The position numbers were made by a program, and so were the translations under genes. Below the pieces are notes generated by a model, which saw only the letters and a program-made list of their open reading frames with translations, ran no database searches and was not told the origin of the DNA. A DNA stretch of 64,000 nt, taken from positions 315,001-379,000 of the forward strand of contig NZ_CP109434.1 in NCBI RefSeq assembly GCF_036227105.1, in the 5' to 3' direction. The stretch is from Amycolatopsis sp. NBC_01488 (GTDB taxonomy: Bacteria; Actinomycetota; Actinomycetes; Mycobacteriales; Pseudonocardiaceae). The first letter of the stretch is position 1. Each line of letters starts with the position of its first letter. Shown here piece by piece: positions 1 to 7,324 of the stretch.

Positions 1-38
1 CGGACGTCGAGCACCTCTATGCCGATGATCTTCGCCAT
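1..38 (-). CDS. Enolase-superfamily dehydratase, N-terminus only (possibly L-fuconate dehydratase)
   Basis: Only the first 12 codons are inside the window. An ATG at 38 opens three bases after the stop of the upstream FAH-family gene, and the peptide MAKIIGIEVLDVR resembles the start of enolase-superfamily sugar-acid dehydratases, notably L-fuconate dehydratases. The pairing with a 2,4-diketo-3-deoxy-sugar-acid-type hydrolase fits an L-fucose or L-rhamnose oxidative pathway. The product is inferred from a very short stretch plus context. Confidence 0.4.
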   Translation of the reverse strand, partial: MAKIIGIEVLDV

Positions 39-40
39 GG

Positions 41-892
41 TCAGGCCTGCCTCGCGGTCTGGCGCTGCCGCCCGAGGCCGTCGATCTCCAGCTCGACGAC
101 GTCGCCGTCGCGCAGGTAGGGCTTGGGGTCGGGCTGCCCGAGCGCGACGCCCTCCGGGGTGCCGGTGTTGATCAGGTCGCCGGGCCGCAGGACCATGACC
201 TGGCTCAGGTGGTGGATGATCTCGGCCACGGTGAAGATCATGTCCTTGGTCGACGAGTCCTGCTTCTTCTCGCCGTTGACCCACAGCCGCAGGCCGAGGT
301 CCTGCGGGTCCGGTACCTCGCTCGCCGGGACCAGCGCCGGGCCGAGCGGGTTGAAGTTCTCGCAGGACTTGCCCTTGTCCCACTGGGCGGTGCGGAACTG
401 CAGCGCGCGCTCGGAAACGTCGTTCGAGACGACGTAGCCGGCGACGTGCTCCAGGGCTTCGTCGACGCTGTCGAGGTAACGCGCGGTCTTGCCGATGACG
501 ACGCCGAGCTCGACCTCCCAGTCGGTGCTGACCGACCCGCGCGGGATGAGGACGTCGTCGCCCGGGCCGACCACGACGTCCGGCGCCTTCATGAAGACGA
601 CCGGCTCGGTGGGCGGCGTCGCGCCGGTCTCTTCGGCGTGGCGGCGGTAGTTCATGCCGATGCAGACGACCTTGCCGGGCTGGGCGATGGGCGAACCGAC
701 CCGCAGTTCCTCGACGTCGGCCTTCGGCAGCTCCCCGGCGGCGAGCGCGGCGGCCACGCGGGCGACGCCGTCCGCGGCGAGGAAACCGCCGTCGATGTCG
801 GCGGTCAGGCCGCCCAGCTCGTAGGTCGTGCCGTCGTCGGCACGCACGAACGGACGCTCACTTCCCGGCTCCCCGAGGCGCACAAGCTGCAC
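41..892 (-). CDS. Fumarylacetoacetate hydrolase (FAH) family protein, probable 2,4-diketo-3-deoxy-L-fuconate-type hydrolase
   Basis: The 283-residue product has an N-terminal cap of about 70 residues and a C-terminal FAH fold. The active-site entry GMNYRRHAEE, the metal-binding stretch DWEVELGVVIG and the terminal motif NTGTPEGV are visible. FAH-fold enzymes cleave or hydrolyse C-C bonds of diketo acids with a divalent metal. The GTG at 892 is chosen because GAAGGG lies just upstream and it gives the usual family length; the reading frame extends to 1042, but that extension looks non-coding. The next gene starts three bases after the stop, so the two are co-transcribed. Sugar-acid catabolism is inferred from the N-terminus and the neighbour. 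Confidence 0.85.
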   Translation of the reverse strand: MQLVRLGEPGSERPFVRADDGTTYELGGLTADIDGGFLAADGVARVAAALAAGELPKADVEELRVGSPIAQPGKVVCIGMNYRRHAEETGATPPTEPVVFMKAPDVVVGPGDDVLIPRGSVSTDWEVELGVVIGKTARYLDSVDEALEHVAGYVVSNDVSERALQFRTAQWDKGKSCENFNPLGPALVPASEVPDPQDLGLRLWVNGEKKQDSSTKDMIFTVAEIIHHLSQVMVLRPGDLINTGTPEGVALGQPDPKPYLRDGDVVELEIDGLGRQRQTARQA

Positions 893-915
893 GGATTTTC
901 CCTTCACCCGCCCGA

Positions 916-949
916 CCAGACATCCGATGTATATCGCAGTCAGGTCTGG
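916..949. promoter_or_regulatory. Candidate operator upstream of the FAH/dehydratase operon
   Basis: CCAGAC (916-921) and GTCTGG (944-949) form an inverted repeat. Inside it, 920-930 reads ACATCCGATGT, a perfect 5-bp dyad around one base. It sits 25-60 bp upstream of the GTG at 892. The compact CATCCGATG core resembles sites of FCD-type GntR repressors of sugar-acid operons, but the binding protein is not identifiable here. Confidence 0.4.
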
Positions 950-1106
950 AGATCCACCCCCAAGACTCAGTCGCCGCCCAATCGGCCGGAAAATTGATCG
1001 GATCAGTACCGGTGCAGTGCTCGTTTGAGCACGGGGTGTCACCGCTCACAGCCGGAATAGCGCAGGTCGTCGCGTCGCTGTCGGAGTCAGGGACCCGAGG
1101 AGGCAC

Positions 1107-2312
1107 ATGACCACCACGGCGGAAGGTACCGCGACGAGCAGGCGGACGCAGCTGAAGTTCGTGCTCGTCCTGGGTGGCCTGACCGCGTTCGGGCCGCTGT
1201 CGATCGACATGTACCTGCCCGCGCTGCCGCGGATGGCGAACGACCTCCACGCGGCGGACGCGACGGTCCAGCTCACGCTCAGCGCGTTCATCGTCGGCCT
1301 GGCCCTGGGCCAGCTGGTGCTCGGGCCGTTGTCCGACGCGCTGGGACGCCGTCGCCCGCTGCTGGTGGGCCTGGTGCTGTACGTCGTGGGGTCGGTGCTG
1401 TGCGCGGTGAGCCCGGACGCGTGGCTGCTGGTCGCGGCGCGGGGCGTGCAGTCCCTCGGGGCGGCCGCCGGCATCGTGATCGCGCGCGCCACCGTGCGCG
1501 ACCTGTACTCCGGCACGGCGATGACGAAGTTCTTCTCGACGTTGATGCTGGTCAGCGGGCTGGCTCCGATCCTGGCGCCGCTGATCGGCGGGCAGTTGCT
1601 GAACTGGACGTCCTGGCGCGGGGTGTTCGTGGTCCTGACGGTGTTCGGCGCGCTGCTGCTGGCCGTGGTCGTGTTCGCCTTCCCGGAGCCGTCGGTTTCG
1701 CGGTCTCCTGCGCGGCTCGGCCAGGTGATGCGGACCTACGGGCGGCTGGTGCTGGACCGGAGCTTCGCCGGGTACGCGCTGGCGGCCGGGCTGTTGTTCG
1801 CGTCGATGTTCGCCTACATCTCGGGGTCGTCGTTCGCGCTGCAAGGCGTGTACGGGCTCAGCCCGCAGGCGTACAGCGTGGTGTTCGGCGTGAACGGCGT
1901 CGGGATCGTGCTGGCGGGCCAGCTCAACGGACGGCTCGTCGGGCGGGTGCCGGAGCGGACCCTGCTCCTGTCCGGGCTGCTGCTCGGGGTGTTCGGCGGG
2001 GCATCGGTGCTCGTTTCGGCGGTGACCCGGGCTCCCTTGGCGGTGCTGCTGGTGTCGTTGTTCCTGCTGGTGTCGAGCATCGGGCTGGTCATGCCGAACG
2101 CGAGTTCGCTGGCGCTGGCGTCCCACGCGCGTTCGGCGGGGGCGGCGTCGGCGTTGCTGGGGGTGCTGCAGTTCGTGGTGGGCGCGGTGGCGACACCGCT
2201 GGTCGGGCTGGGCGGGCCGGGGACGGCGGTGCCGATGGCCGCGACCATGGCGGGGTTCGCGGTGCTGGCGTTGACGGCCTACCTGACCCTGGCGCGCGAA
2301 GTCAGCTCCTGA
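1107..2312 (+). CDS. MFS drug-resistance transporter, Bcr/CflA family
   Basis: This is a 401-residue, 12-helix major facilitator. Helix 1 carries the Bcr/CflA signature (GPLSIDMYLPALP), the 2-3 loop has GPLSDALGRRRPL (MFS motif A) and helix 5 contains LAPLIGG (antiporter motif C region). Family members export bicyclomycin, chloramphenicol, sulfonamides or small peptides by proton antiport. The start follows a strong site, GAGGAGG, seven bases upstream. Its 3' end overlaps the converging small gene by 11 bp. Substrate cannot be predicted. Confidence 0.9.
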   Translation: MTTTAEGTATSRRTQLKFVLVLGGLTAFGPLSIDMYLPALPRMANDLHAADATVQLTLSAFIVGLALGQLVLGPLSDALGRRRPLLVGLVLYVVGSVLCAVSPDAWLLVAARGVQSLGAAAGIVIARATVRDLYSGTAMTKFFSTLMLVSGLAPILAPLIGGQLLNWTSWRGVFVVLTVFGALLLAVVVFAFPEPSVSRSPARLGQVMRTYGRLVLDRSFAGYALAAGLLFASMFAYISGSSFALQGVYGLSPQAYSVVFGVNGVGIVLAGQLNGRLVGRVPERTLLLSGLLLGVFGGASVLVSAVTRAPLAVLLVSLFLLVSSIGLVMPNASSLALASHARSAGAASALLGVLQFVVGAVATPLVGLGGPGTAVPMAATMAGFAVLALTAYLTLAREVSS

Positions 2313-2556
2313 GCAGCCGTTCCAGCTCCTCACCGGCGGGTTCGTGGCCGGCGTCGGCGATCCGGTGCAGTTCGACGAGGTCGCCCGCGGCGACCGCGCG
2401 CCGGGTCAGCAGCTCACCGGCGTGGTCGCAGCCCTCGTCGAGCAGCTCGCTCAGCTCCTCGACGTCGCCGCGGGCGTCGGCGAGGTCGGCCAGCCGGTCG
2501 AGCGCGGTCTCGTTGCCCTCGTCGGCGAGCGCGCGCAGGGTTTCGTGGTCGGTCAT
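2302..2556 (-). CDS. Small conserved repeat protein divergent from a MerR regulator
   Basis: The 84-residue acidic protein is built of repeated helical pieces of the type ALADEGNETALDRLADLA and ELSELLDEG, similar in spacing to Sel1/ankyrin-like two-helix repeats found in short actinobacterial proteins. No catalytic motif is visible. It is transcribed away from the MerR gene across a MerR-type dyad. The candidate -10 (2563-2568) places the transcript start at the ATG itself, and there is no good ribosome site, so it is probably leaderless. Function unknown; it is the likely MerR target. Confidence 0.7.
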   Translation of the reverse strand: MTDHETLRALADEGNETALDRLADLADARGDVEELSELLDEGCDHAGELLTRRAVAAGDLVELHRIADAGHEPAGEELERLLRS

Positions 2557-2562
2557 GCCGCC

Positions 2563-2604
2563 ATCGTGCGACCTTGCCCCTGGGACAACGTCAAGTGCGA
2601 CGAT
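2563..2604. promoter_or_regulatory. MerR-type operator and divergent promoters
   Basis: ACCTTG (2571-2576) and CAACGT (2586-2591) form an ACxTTG-N9-CAAxGT dyad typical of MerR-family operators. On the minus strand TTGACG (2589-2594) and CACGAT (2563-2568) are separated by 20 bp, the over-long spacing MerR proteins act on. On the plus strand TTGCCC (2574-2579) and GACGAT (2599-2604) are 19 bp apart. Either promoter would start transcription at or next to its start codon. Confidence 0.65.
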
Positions 2605-2610
2605 GGCGGG

Positions 2611-3321
2611 GTGCTCACCATCGGACAGCTCGCCGGGTACGTCGGGGTGACGACCAAGACGATCCGCGTCTACCACGCCAAGGGACTGCTGCCGGAGCCC
2701 CCGCGCGACGCGGTCGAGCTGATCAAGATCCGCACGCTCGCCGAGGCGGGCGTCCCGCTGGCTCGCATCCGTGAACTCCGCGCCGGCGGCGGGCTCCGCG
2801 AAGCTCTCCGGCAGATCGACGACGACCTCGCCGCCCGGATCCGCGGCCTGCAGGACACCCGCTCGCGGCTCCGGCAGCTCGCCGACGGCCGGCTGTCGAC
2901 CCTGCCCGCCGACGTGGTGGCCCACCTTTCCGGCCTGCGCGGCCTCGGGTTCAGCGAGCGTTGGGTGACGCTGCAGAACGACCTGTGGACGCTGGTGTTC
3001 GCCACCCATCCCGAGACGGCTCGCGCGAACTTCCGCGACCAGGCGTCGATGCTGACCGATCCGGCGCTGCTCGAGGTGGTCCTGGAGTACGACCGGCTGC
3101 ACGACATCGACCCGCACGACCCCCGCGTCGACGCGCTCGCCGACAAGCTCGTTGCGGCGACGCATGCGCGCTACGGCACGGATTTGCCCGCGTACGAACA
3201 GGGTTCGGCGATTCCGGCGCTGGTGCAGGGCGCCGTCAACGCGTCGTCACCCGCCTGGCGACGGCTCGACTCGCTGCTCCGCGAACGCCTCAGCCGAGGG
3301 ACGCCAGGTCTGCGGTCTTGA
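2611..3321 (+). CDS. MerR family transcriptional regulator
   Basis: The 236-residue product has an N-terminal MerR winged helix (about residues 1-60: ...IGQLAGYVGVTTKTIRVYHAKG) followed by a coiled-coil dimerisation helix and a large C-terminal effector part with no recognised ligand motif. MerR proteins underwind promoters with 19-20 bp spacers. The GTG at 2611 is chosen because the HTH begins directly after it; upstream in-frame sequence is the divergent intergenic region. It probably regulates itself and the 84-residue protein. The last 32 bp overlap the converging FAD reductase gene. Confidence 0.85.
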   Translation: MLTIGQLAGYVGVTTKTIRVYHAKGLLPEPPRDAVELIKIRTLAEAGVPLARIRELRAGGGLREALRQIDDDLAARIRGLQDTRSRLRQLADGRLSTLPADVVAHLSGLRGLGFSERWVTLQNDLWTLVFATHPETARANFRDQASMLTDPALLEVVLEYDRLHDIDPHDPRVDALADKLVAATHARYGTDLPAYEQGSAIPALVQGAVNASSPAWRRLDSLLRERLSRGTPGLRS

Positions 3322-4513
3322 GCTGCTCCGCCGTCACCTTCGCGCGGCCGTCGACCAAGGCGCCCAACGCGTCCCCGTCGTCCCACATGTTCACGTTCAT
3401 CGCCGCCGCGACTTCGCCGTCGCGCAGCCAGAACGCCGTGAACTCGCGCGAGGACAGGTCGCCCCGGACCACCAGCTCGTCCGCGACCGGGTCCGCCAGA
3501 CCGCGGTACTCGCAGCCCAAGTCGTACTGGTCGGTGAAGAAGTACGGCGAACCGAGGAAGGGTTCGTTCTCCCCCAGCAGGTTCTGCGCCACGTGCGCGC
3601 CCTGCTCCTTCGCGTTCGCCCAGTGCTCGACGCGGATGCGGCGGCCGTAGCGCGGGTGGAAGTGGGCCGCGATGTCGCCCACCGCGTACACGTCCGGGGC
3701 CGCCGTGCGCAGGCCCGCGTCCACGCACACGCCGCCGTCGTCGGACAGTTCCAGGCCCGCCGCGTGGGCCAGCTCCACCCGGGGTGCCGCGCCGACCGCG
3801 ATCAGGACCACGTCCGCCGTCAGCTCTTCGCCGCCGCTCAGGCGAACGCCGCGGACGCCGTCCGGGCCGCCGGTGATCTCCGCGACCTGCTCGCCCAAGC
3901 GGTAGTGCACGCCATTCGAGACGTGCAGGTCCCGGAACACCCCGCCGACCGTCTCGCCGACGACGTTCGCCAACGGGACGGCCACGGGATCCACGACCGT
4001 CACGTCGGCGTTGTGCGTGCGGGCCGCCGCGGCGGCTTCCGAGCCGAGCCAGCCGGCACCGACGATCACCACGCGCTCCGCTTCGGCGAACGCCGACCGC
4101 AGCTTGAGGGAGTCGTCGAGGCTGCGCAGCGTGTACAGGCCGGGGAGGTCGCCGCCGGGGACCGGGAGCGAGCGCGGCCGCGAGCCGGTCGCCAGCACCA
4201 GGCGGTCGTAGCGGTGCTCGCCACCCGCGTCGTCCAGCACCAGCCGGGCACCCAGCTCGAGCCGGGTCGCCGTGACGCCGGGGCTGAAGCGGATGTCGTG
4301 CTCCGCGTAGTACTTCTCTTCGTGCACCCAGTCGGGTTCGTCGGCGTTGCCGAGCAGGACGCCCTTCGACAGCGCCGGCAGCTCGTACGGCCGGTGCGGG
4401 TCGGAGCCCATCAGCAGGACTTCGCCGGCGTAACCGCGTTCGCGCAGCGCGGCCGCGGCGGACGCGCCACCCAGGCCCGCTCCGACGATGACGATCTTCC
4501 GCGGCTCCGACAT
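3290..4513 (-). CDS. FAD-dependent NAD(P)H reductase (ferredoxin/rubredoxin reductase type)
   Basis: This 407-residue pyridine-nucleotide-disulfide-fold flavoprotein has an FAD Rossmann motif at the N-terminus (IVGAGLGGASAA), an NAD(P) motif near residue 145 (IVGAGWLGSE) and the second FAD motif VYAVGDIAA. There is no redox-active CxxxxC, which fits the BphA4/putidaredoxin-reductase class that passes electrons to a ferredoxin for P450s or dioxygenases. The ATG at 4513 follows GGAGG at good spacing. No ferredoxin or oxygenase partner is adjacent, so the electron acceptor is unknown. Confidence 0.85.
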   Translation of the reverse strand: MSEPRKIVIVGAGLGGASAAAALRERGYAGEVLLMGSDPHRPYELPALSKGVLLGNADEPDWVHEEKYYAEHDIRFSPGVTATRLELGARLVLDDAGGEHRYDRLVLATGSRPRSLPVPGGDLPGLYTLRSLDDSLKLRSAFAEAERVVIVGAGWLGSEAAAAARTHNADVTVVDPVAVPLANVVGETVGGVFRDLHVSNGVHYRLGEQVAEITGGPDGVRGVRLSGGEELTADVVLIAVGAAPRVELAHAAGLELSDDGGVCVDAGLRTAAPDVYAVGDIAAHFHPRYGRRIRVEHWANAKEQGAHVAQNLLGENEPFLGSPYFFTDQYDLGCEYRGLADPVADELVVRGDLSSREFTAFWLRDGEVAAAMNVNMWDDGDALGALVDGRAKVTAEQLKTADLASLG

Positions 4514-4718
4514 CCCGGCCTCCCACATCGACGAGTTGTGGCGGACGCTACTCCCGAACCCGCTCTGCCACGACCGGGAGATACGCCGGAAATCCGCGAA
4601 GCGCAAGACAAAACCCGCGAGTAGGCAGATCGGGTGAACCGGCGTCATAGCGCCGTCGCGCCTCCATCCCTCCCTCGCACGAAGCACGACCACCAGGAGA
4701 AAACGGAGGGCGGCGACC

Positions 4719-4922
4719 ATGAGTCGGGGCGAATGGTCGGTCGGCTGCCGGGATCTGGCCGGCAGGCGCAGGGACGTGACGGTGTTCGTCAGTCAGGACA
4801 AGGTGGTGCTGGTCGCGCCGCCGGGCGAGGCGGCCGTACTCGGGCCGCTCGACGTCGGACGGCTGCGGGCCGCCCTGCGCGACGCCGTCGTGGCGACGGC
4901 CGACGAGACGACCGAAACCTGA
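4719..4922 (+). CDS. Small conserved hypothetical protein
   Basis: This 67-residue protein begins MSRGEWSVGCRD and has a short beta-rich body (VTVFVSQDKVVLVAPPGEAA) and a C-terminal helix (LGPLDVGRLRAALRDA). The pattern is common in short actinobacterial proteins of unknown function. A GGAG plus GGAGGG ribosome site precedes the ATG. It lies between the divergent FAD reductase and the AcrA1-like gene. No function can be assigned. Confidence 0.6.
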   Translation: MSRGEWSVGCRDLAGRRRDVTVFVSQDKVVLVAPPGEAAVLGPLDVGRLRAALRDAVVATADETTET

Positions 4923-4933
4923 CAACTACCGTT

Positions 4934-4949
4934 CCTACTTGTCAGTAGG
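4934..4949. promoter_or_regulatory. Inverted-repeat operator upstream of the AcrA1-like gene
   Basis: CCTACT (4934-4939) and AGTAGG (4944-4949) are perfect arms around TGTC. A -10-like TAGAGT (4951-4956) follows directly, so a bound repressor would block the promoter. Arm length and position suit a TetR-type regulator, which is not encoded next door. The ATG at 4983 follows GGAAGGGA. Confidence 0.5.
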
Positions 4950-4982
4950 TTAGAGTCGGCCCGACGACGGAAGGGACCGGCC

Positions 4983-6962
4983 ATGACGACCTACTTCGTG
5001 ACGGGCGCGACGGGCTTCATCGGGAAACGCCTGGTCGCCCGCCTGCTGCGGCGACCGGAGACGTCCGCCGTGTACGCCTTGGTCCGCGAAACCTCCCGCG
5101 AGCGCCTGACCACCCTGGCCCAGGACCGGCCGGACGCGGACAAGCTCCACCCGGTGGTCGGCGACCTCGCCGAACCCCGCCTCGGCGTCGACCCGGCCGA
5201 GCTGGAGCACCTCGACCACGTCGTCCACCTCGCCGCGATCTACGACCTCACCGCCGATGCGGACGCCAACCGGCGCGCCAACGTCGACGGCACCCGCCAC
5301 CTGCTCGCCTTCGCCGCCGCGGCCGGCGCGGGGCTGGTGCACCACGTGTCCTCGATCGCCGTCGCGGGCGACCACGCGGGGCGCTTCACCGAGGCCGACT
5401 TCGACCTCGGCCAGCACTTCGGCTCGCCGTACCACGCGACGAAGTTCCAGGCCGAGAAGCTGGTCCGCGAGCAGTCCCTGCCCTGCCGCGTCTACCGGCC
5501 CTCGGCCGTCGTCGGCGACTCGCGCACCGGCGAGATGGACAAGGTCGACGGCCCGTACTACTTCCTCCCCGCCATCTCGCGGCTGGCGGCGCTGCCCGCG
5601 CGGCTCCCCCTCGCCGCGCCCGGCCTCGGCGCGACGAACCTGGTGCCGGTCGACTACGTCGTCGAGGCGATGGAATTCCTGATGCACCGGGACGCGCCGT
5701 CCGGGGCGACCTACCACCTCGCCGCCGCGCGGCCGCAGTCGCTCAACTCCGTCTACAACGCCTTCGCGCGCGCCGCGGGCGGGCCGACGATCCGGGCCGT
5801 GCTGCCCGCGCGGGCGTCCGGGGTCGTGCGGCGCGTCGGCGCCCGGCTGGCCCACGCGGCGGCTTCGGGCGTCGATCGCCTGCCCGGCGGCCGGGCCACT
5901 CGCGCGGCCGTCCTGGAGGAGCTGGGCGTTCCCCTCGACGTGCTGCCGCACCTGAGCATGGACGTCGTCTTCGACACCGCGCGCACCACGACCGCGTTGT
6001 TCGGCAGCGGCATCGAGCTGCCGGAGCTGCGGGACTACGCGGCGCCGCTCTACCGGTACTGGCAGGCCCACCTCGACCCCGACCGCGCCCGGCGCCGGCC
6101 CGGCTTGGCCGGGCGGACGGTGCTGATCACCGGCGCGTCGTCCGGGATCGGGAGGGCGTCGGCGCTCGCTTTGGCCCGCAAGGGTGCGAAGGTGATCCTC
6201 GTCGCCCGGCGCGTTTCGGAACTCGACGAAGTCCGCGACGAGATCACCGCGGCCGGCGGTGCCGCGGCGGCGTACCCGTGCGACCTCACCGACGGCGACG
6301 CCGTCGACGCGCTGGTCAAGGACGTGCTCGGCGAGCACGGCGCGGTCGACGTGCTGGTGAACAACGCCGGCCGGTCGATCCGGCGCTCGGTCGCGCTGTC
6401 CACGGAACGCTTCCACGACTACGAGCGCACGATGGCGATCAACTACTTCGGACCGGTGCGGCTGATCCTCGGTTTCCTGCCGTCGATGGCGCAGCGGCGG
6501 TTCGGCCACGTCGTCAACGTCACGACCCAGGGCCTGCAGACCGACACCCCGCGCTTCTCGGCGTACCTGGCGCCGAAGGCGGCGCTGGAGGAGTTCGCGC
6601 TCGTGGCCGGGCGCGAGACGCTCTCGGACGGCGTCACGTTCACCTCCGTGCGGATGCCGCTGGTGCGGACGCCGATGATCGCGCCGACCGGCTACCGCGG
6701 CATCCCGTCGAGCAGCCCGGAGCGCGCGGCCGCGCTCGTCGTGAAGGCGTGCGAGGAGCGGCCGGAGATCCTCAGCCTGCCCGAAGGCCGGGCGGCCGAG
6801 CTGGCGACGCTCGTCGCGCCGCGGCTCGCGCGGTTCGCCGCGCACCTGGCCTACCGGGCGATGCCGGAGTCCGCGCCCGAGGCCCGCGACCTCCCGCGCC
6901 GGCCCGCGCCGGCAGCGGTCGCGGCGGCGGTGACCCGCTCATTCTGGCGCCGTCGTGCTTGA
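4983..6962 (+). CDS. AcrA1-like multifunctional reductase: extended SDR fused to classical SDR
   Basis: The 659-residue protein contains two Rossmann enzymes. Residues 1 to about 340 are an extended, thioester-reductase-like SDR with TGATGFIG and the catalytic YHATK. Residues about 375-640 are a classical SDR with TGASSGIG, NNAG and the catalytic YLAPK. The architecture and length match mycobacterial AcrA1 (Rv3391-type fatty acyl-CoA reductase), which reduces acyl-CoA to aldehyde and on to alcohol. Both active sites look intact. It is monocistronic, behind an inverted-repeat operator. Wax-ester or lipid metabolism is inferred from family. Confidence 0.8.
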   Translation: MTTYFVTGATGFIGKRLVARLLRRPETSAVYALVRETSRERLTTLAQDRPDADKLHPVVGDLAEPRLGVDPAELEHLDHVVHLAAIYDLTADADANRRANVDGTRHLLAFAAAAGAGLVHHVSSIAVAGDHAGRFTEADFDLGQHFGSPYHATKFQAEKLVREQSLPCRVYRPSAVVGDSRTGEMDKVDGPYYFLPAISRLAALPARLPLAAPGLGATNLVPVDYVVEAMEFLMHRDAPSGATYHLAAARPQSLNSVYNAFARAAGGPTIRAVLPARASGVVRRVGARLAHAAASGVDRLPGGRATRAAVLEELGVPLDVLPHLSMDVVFDTARTTTALFGSGIELPELRDYAAPLYRYWQAHLDPDRARRRPGLAGRTVLITGASSGIGRASALALARKGAKVILVARRVSELDEVRDEITAAGGAAAAYPCDLTDGDAVDALVKDVLGEHGAVDVLVNNAGRSIRRSVALSTERFHDYERTMAINYFGPVRLILGFLPSMAQRRFGHVVNVTTQGLQTDTPRFSAYLAPKAALEEFALVAGRETLSDGVTFTSVRMPLVRTPMIAPTGYRGIPSSSPERAAALVVKACEERPEILSLPEGRAAELATLVAPRLARFAAHLAYRAMPESAPEARDLPRRPAPAAVAAAVTRSFWRRRA

Positions 6963-7025
6963 TCTCCGCGAATTCCGCCGAAACGCTGGATCCGGAGACG
7001 ACGGTACTTCTACCCTCGCGCGAGT

Positions 7026-7043
7026 CCCGTACACCGGTACGGG
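7026..7043. promoter_or_regulatory. 18-bp inverted repeat in the intergenic region
   Basis: CCCGTAC (7026-7032) and GTACGGG (7037-7043) are perfect arms around ACCG, ending 20 bp upstream of a possible 23-codon reading frame. It may be an operator, but no dependent gene is certain. Confidence 0.35.
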
Positions 7044-7063
7044 CGTGAACTGGGGAGTTCGGA

Positions 7064-7135
7064 ATGCGCGAACGCAGCACTGGGGACCGATCCGCCGTGG
7101 CCGACGAAACGGCCGCCATCGGCACGGCCAGGTAG
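7064..7135 (+). CDS. Possible micro-ORF (23 residues)
   Basis: An ATG at 7064, preceded by GGGGAG at good spacing, opens 23 codons ending in TAG. The peptide (MRERSTGDRS...) has no recognised motif. It lies between an 18-bp inverted repeat and a long hairpin, so operator, short frame and hairpin are arranged like a small transcription unit, but a chance frame in GC-rich DNA is equally likely. Confidence 0.2.
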   Translation: MRERSTGDRSAVADETAAIGTAR

Positions 7136-7152
7136 CACCGGCGCAGGTCGGC

Positions 7153-7200
7153 GGTCGTGAGTGAGAAACAGTGCTAGAACACGGTTTCTCACTCACGACC
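7153..7200. terminator. Long perfect hairpin (17-bp stem)
   Basis: Positions 7153-7169 are fully complementary to 7184-7200. After one mismatch the loop closes further with GTG (7171-7173) and CAC (7180-7182). The stem carries TGAGTGAGAAAC/GTTTCTCACTCA. There is no T-run, usual for actinobacterial terminators. It stands between the AcrA1-like gene and the next gene on the same strand; it could also be a dispersed palindromic repeat. Confidence 0.6.
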
Positions 7201-7324
7201 GGCTGCGGCAGACCGGCTGAGCGGGGCCGGACCGCGGGGGCCGGGTGGTGCTGTCCATGCCGGTGACGGTCCCGGCCGCTACCATCGCTTCCCGGGCGTG
7301 ATCGGGAGCGGAAGGCGGGCAGGC

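Noticed and set aside
209..997. Long plus-strand frame opposite the FAH gene
   Set aside because: Shadow of the real gene: Arg/Ala/Asp-rich antisense composition without any family motif.
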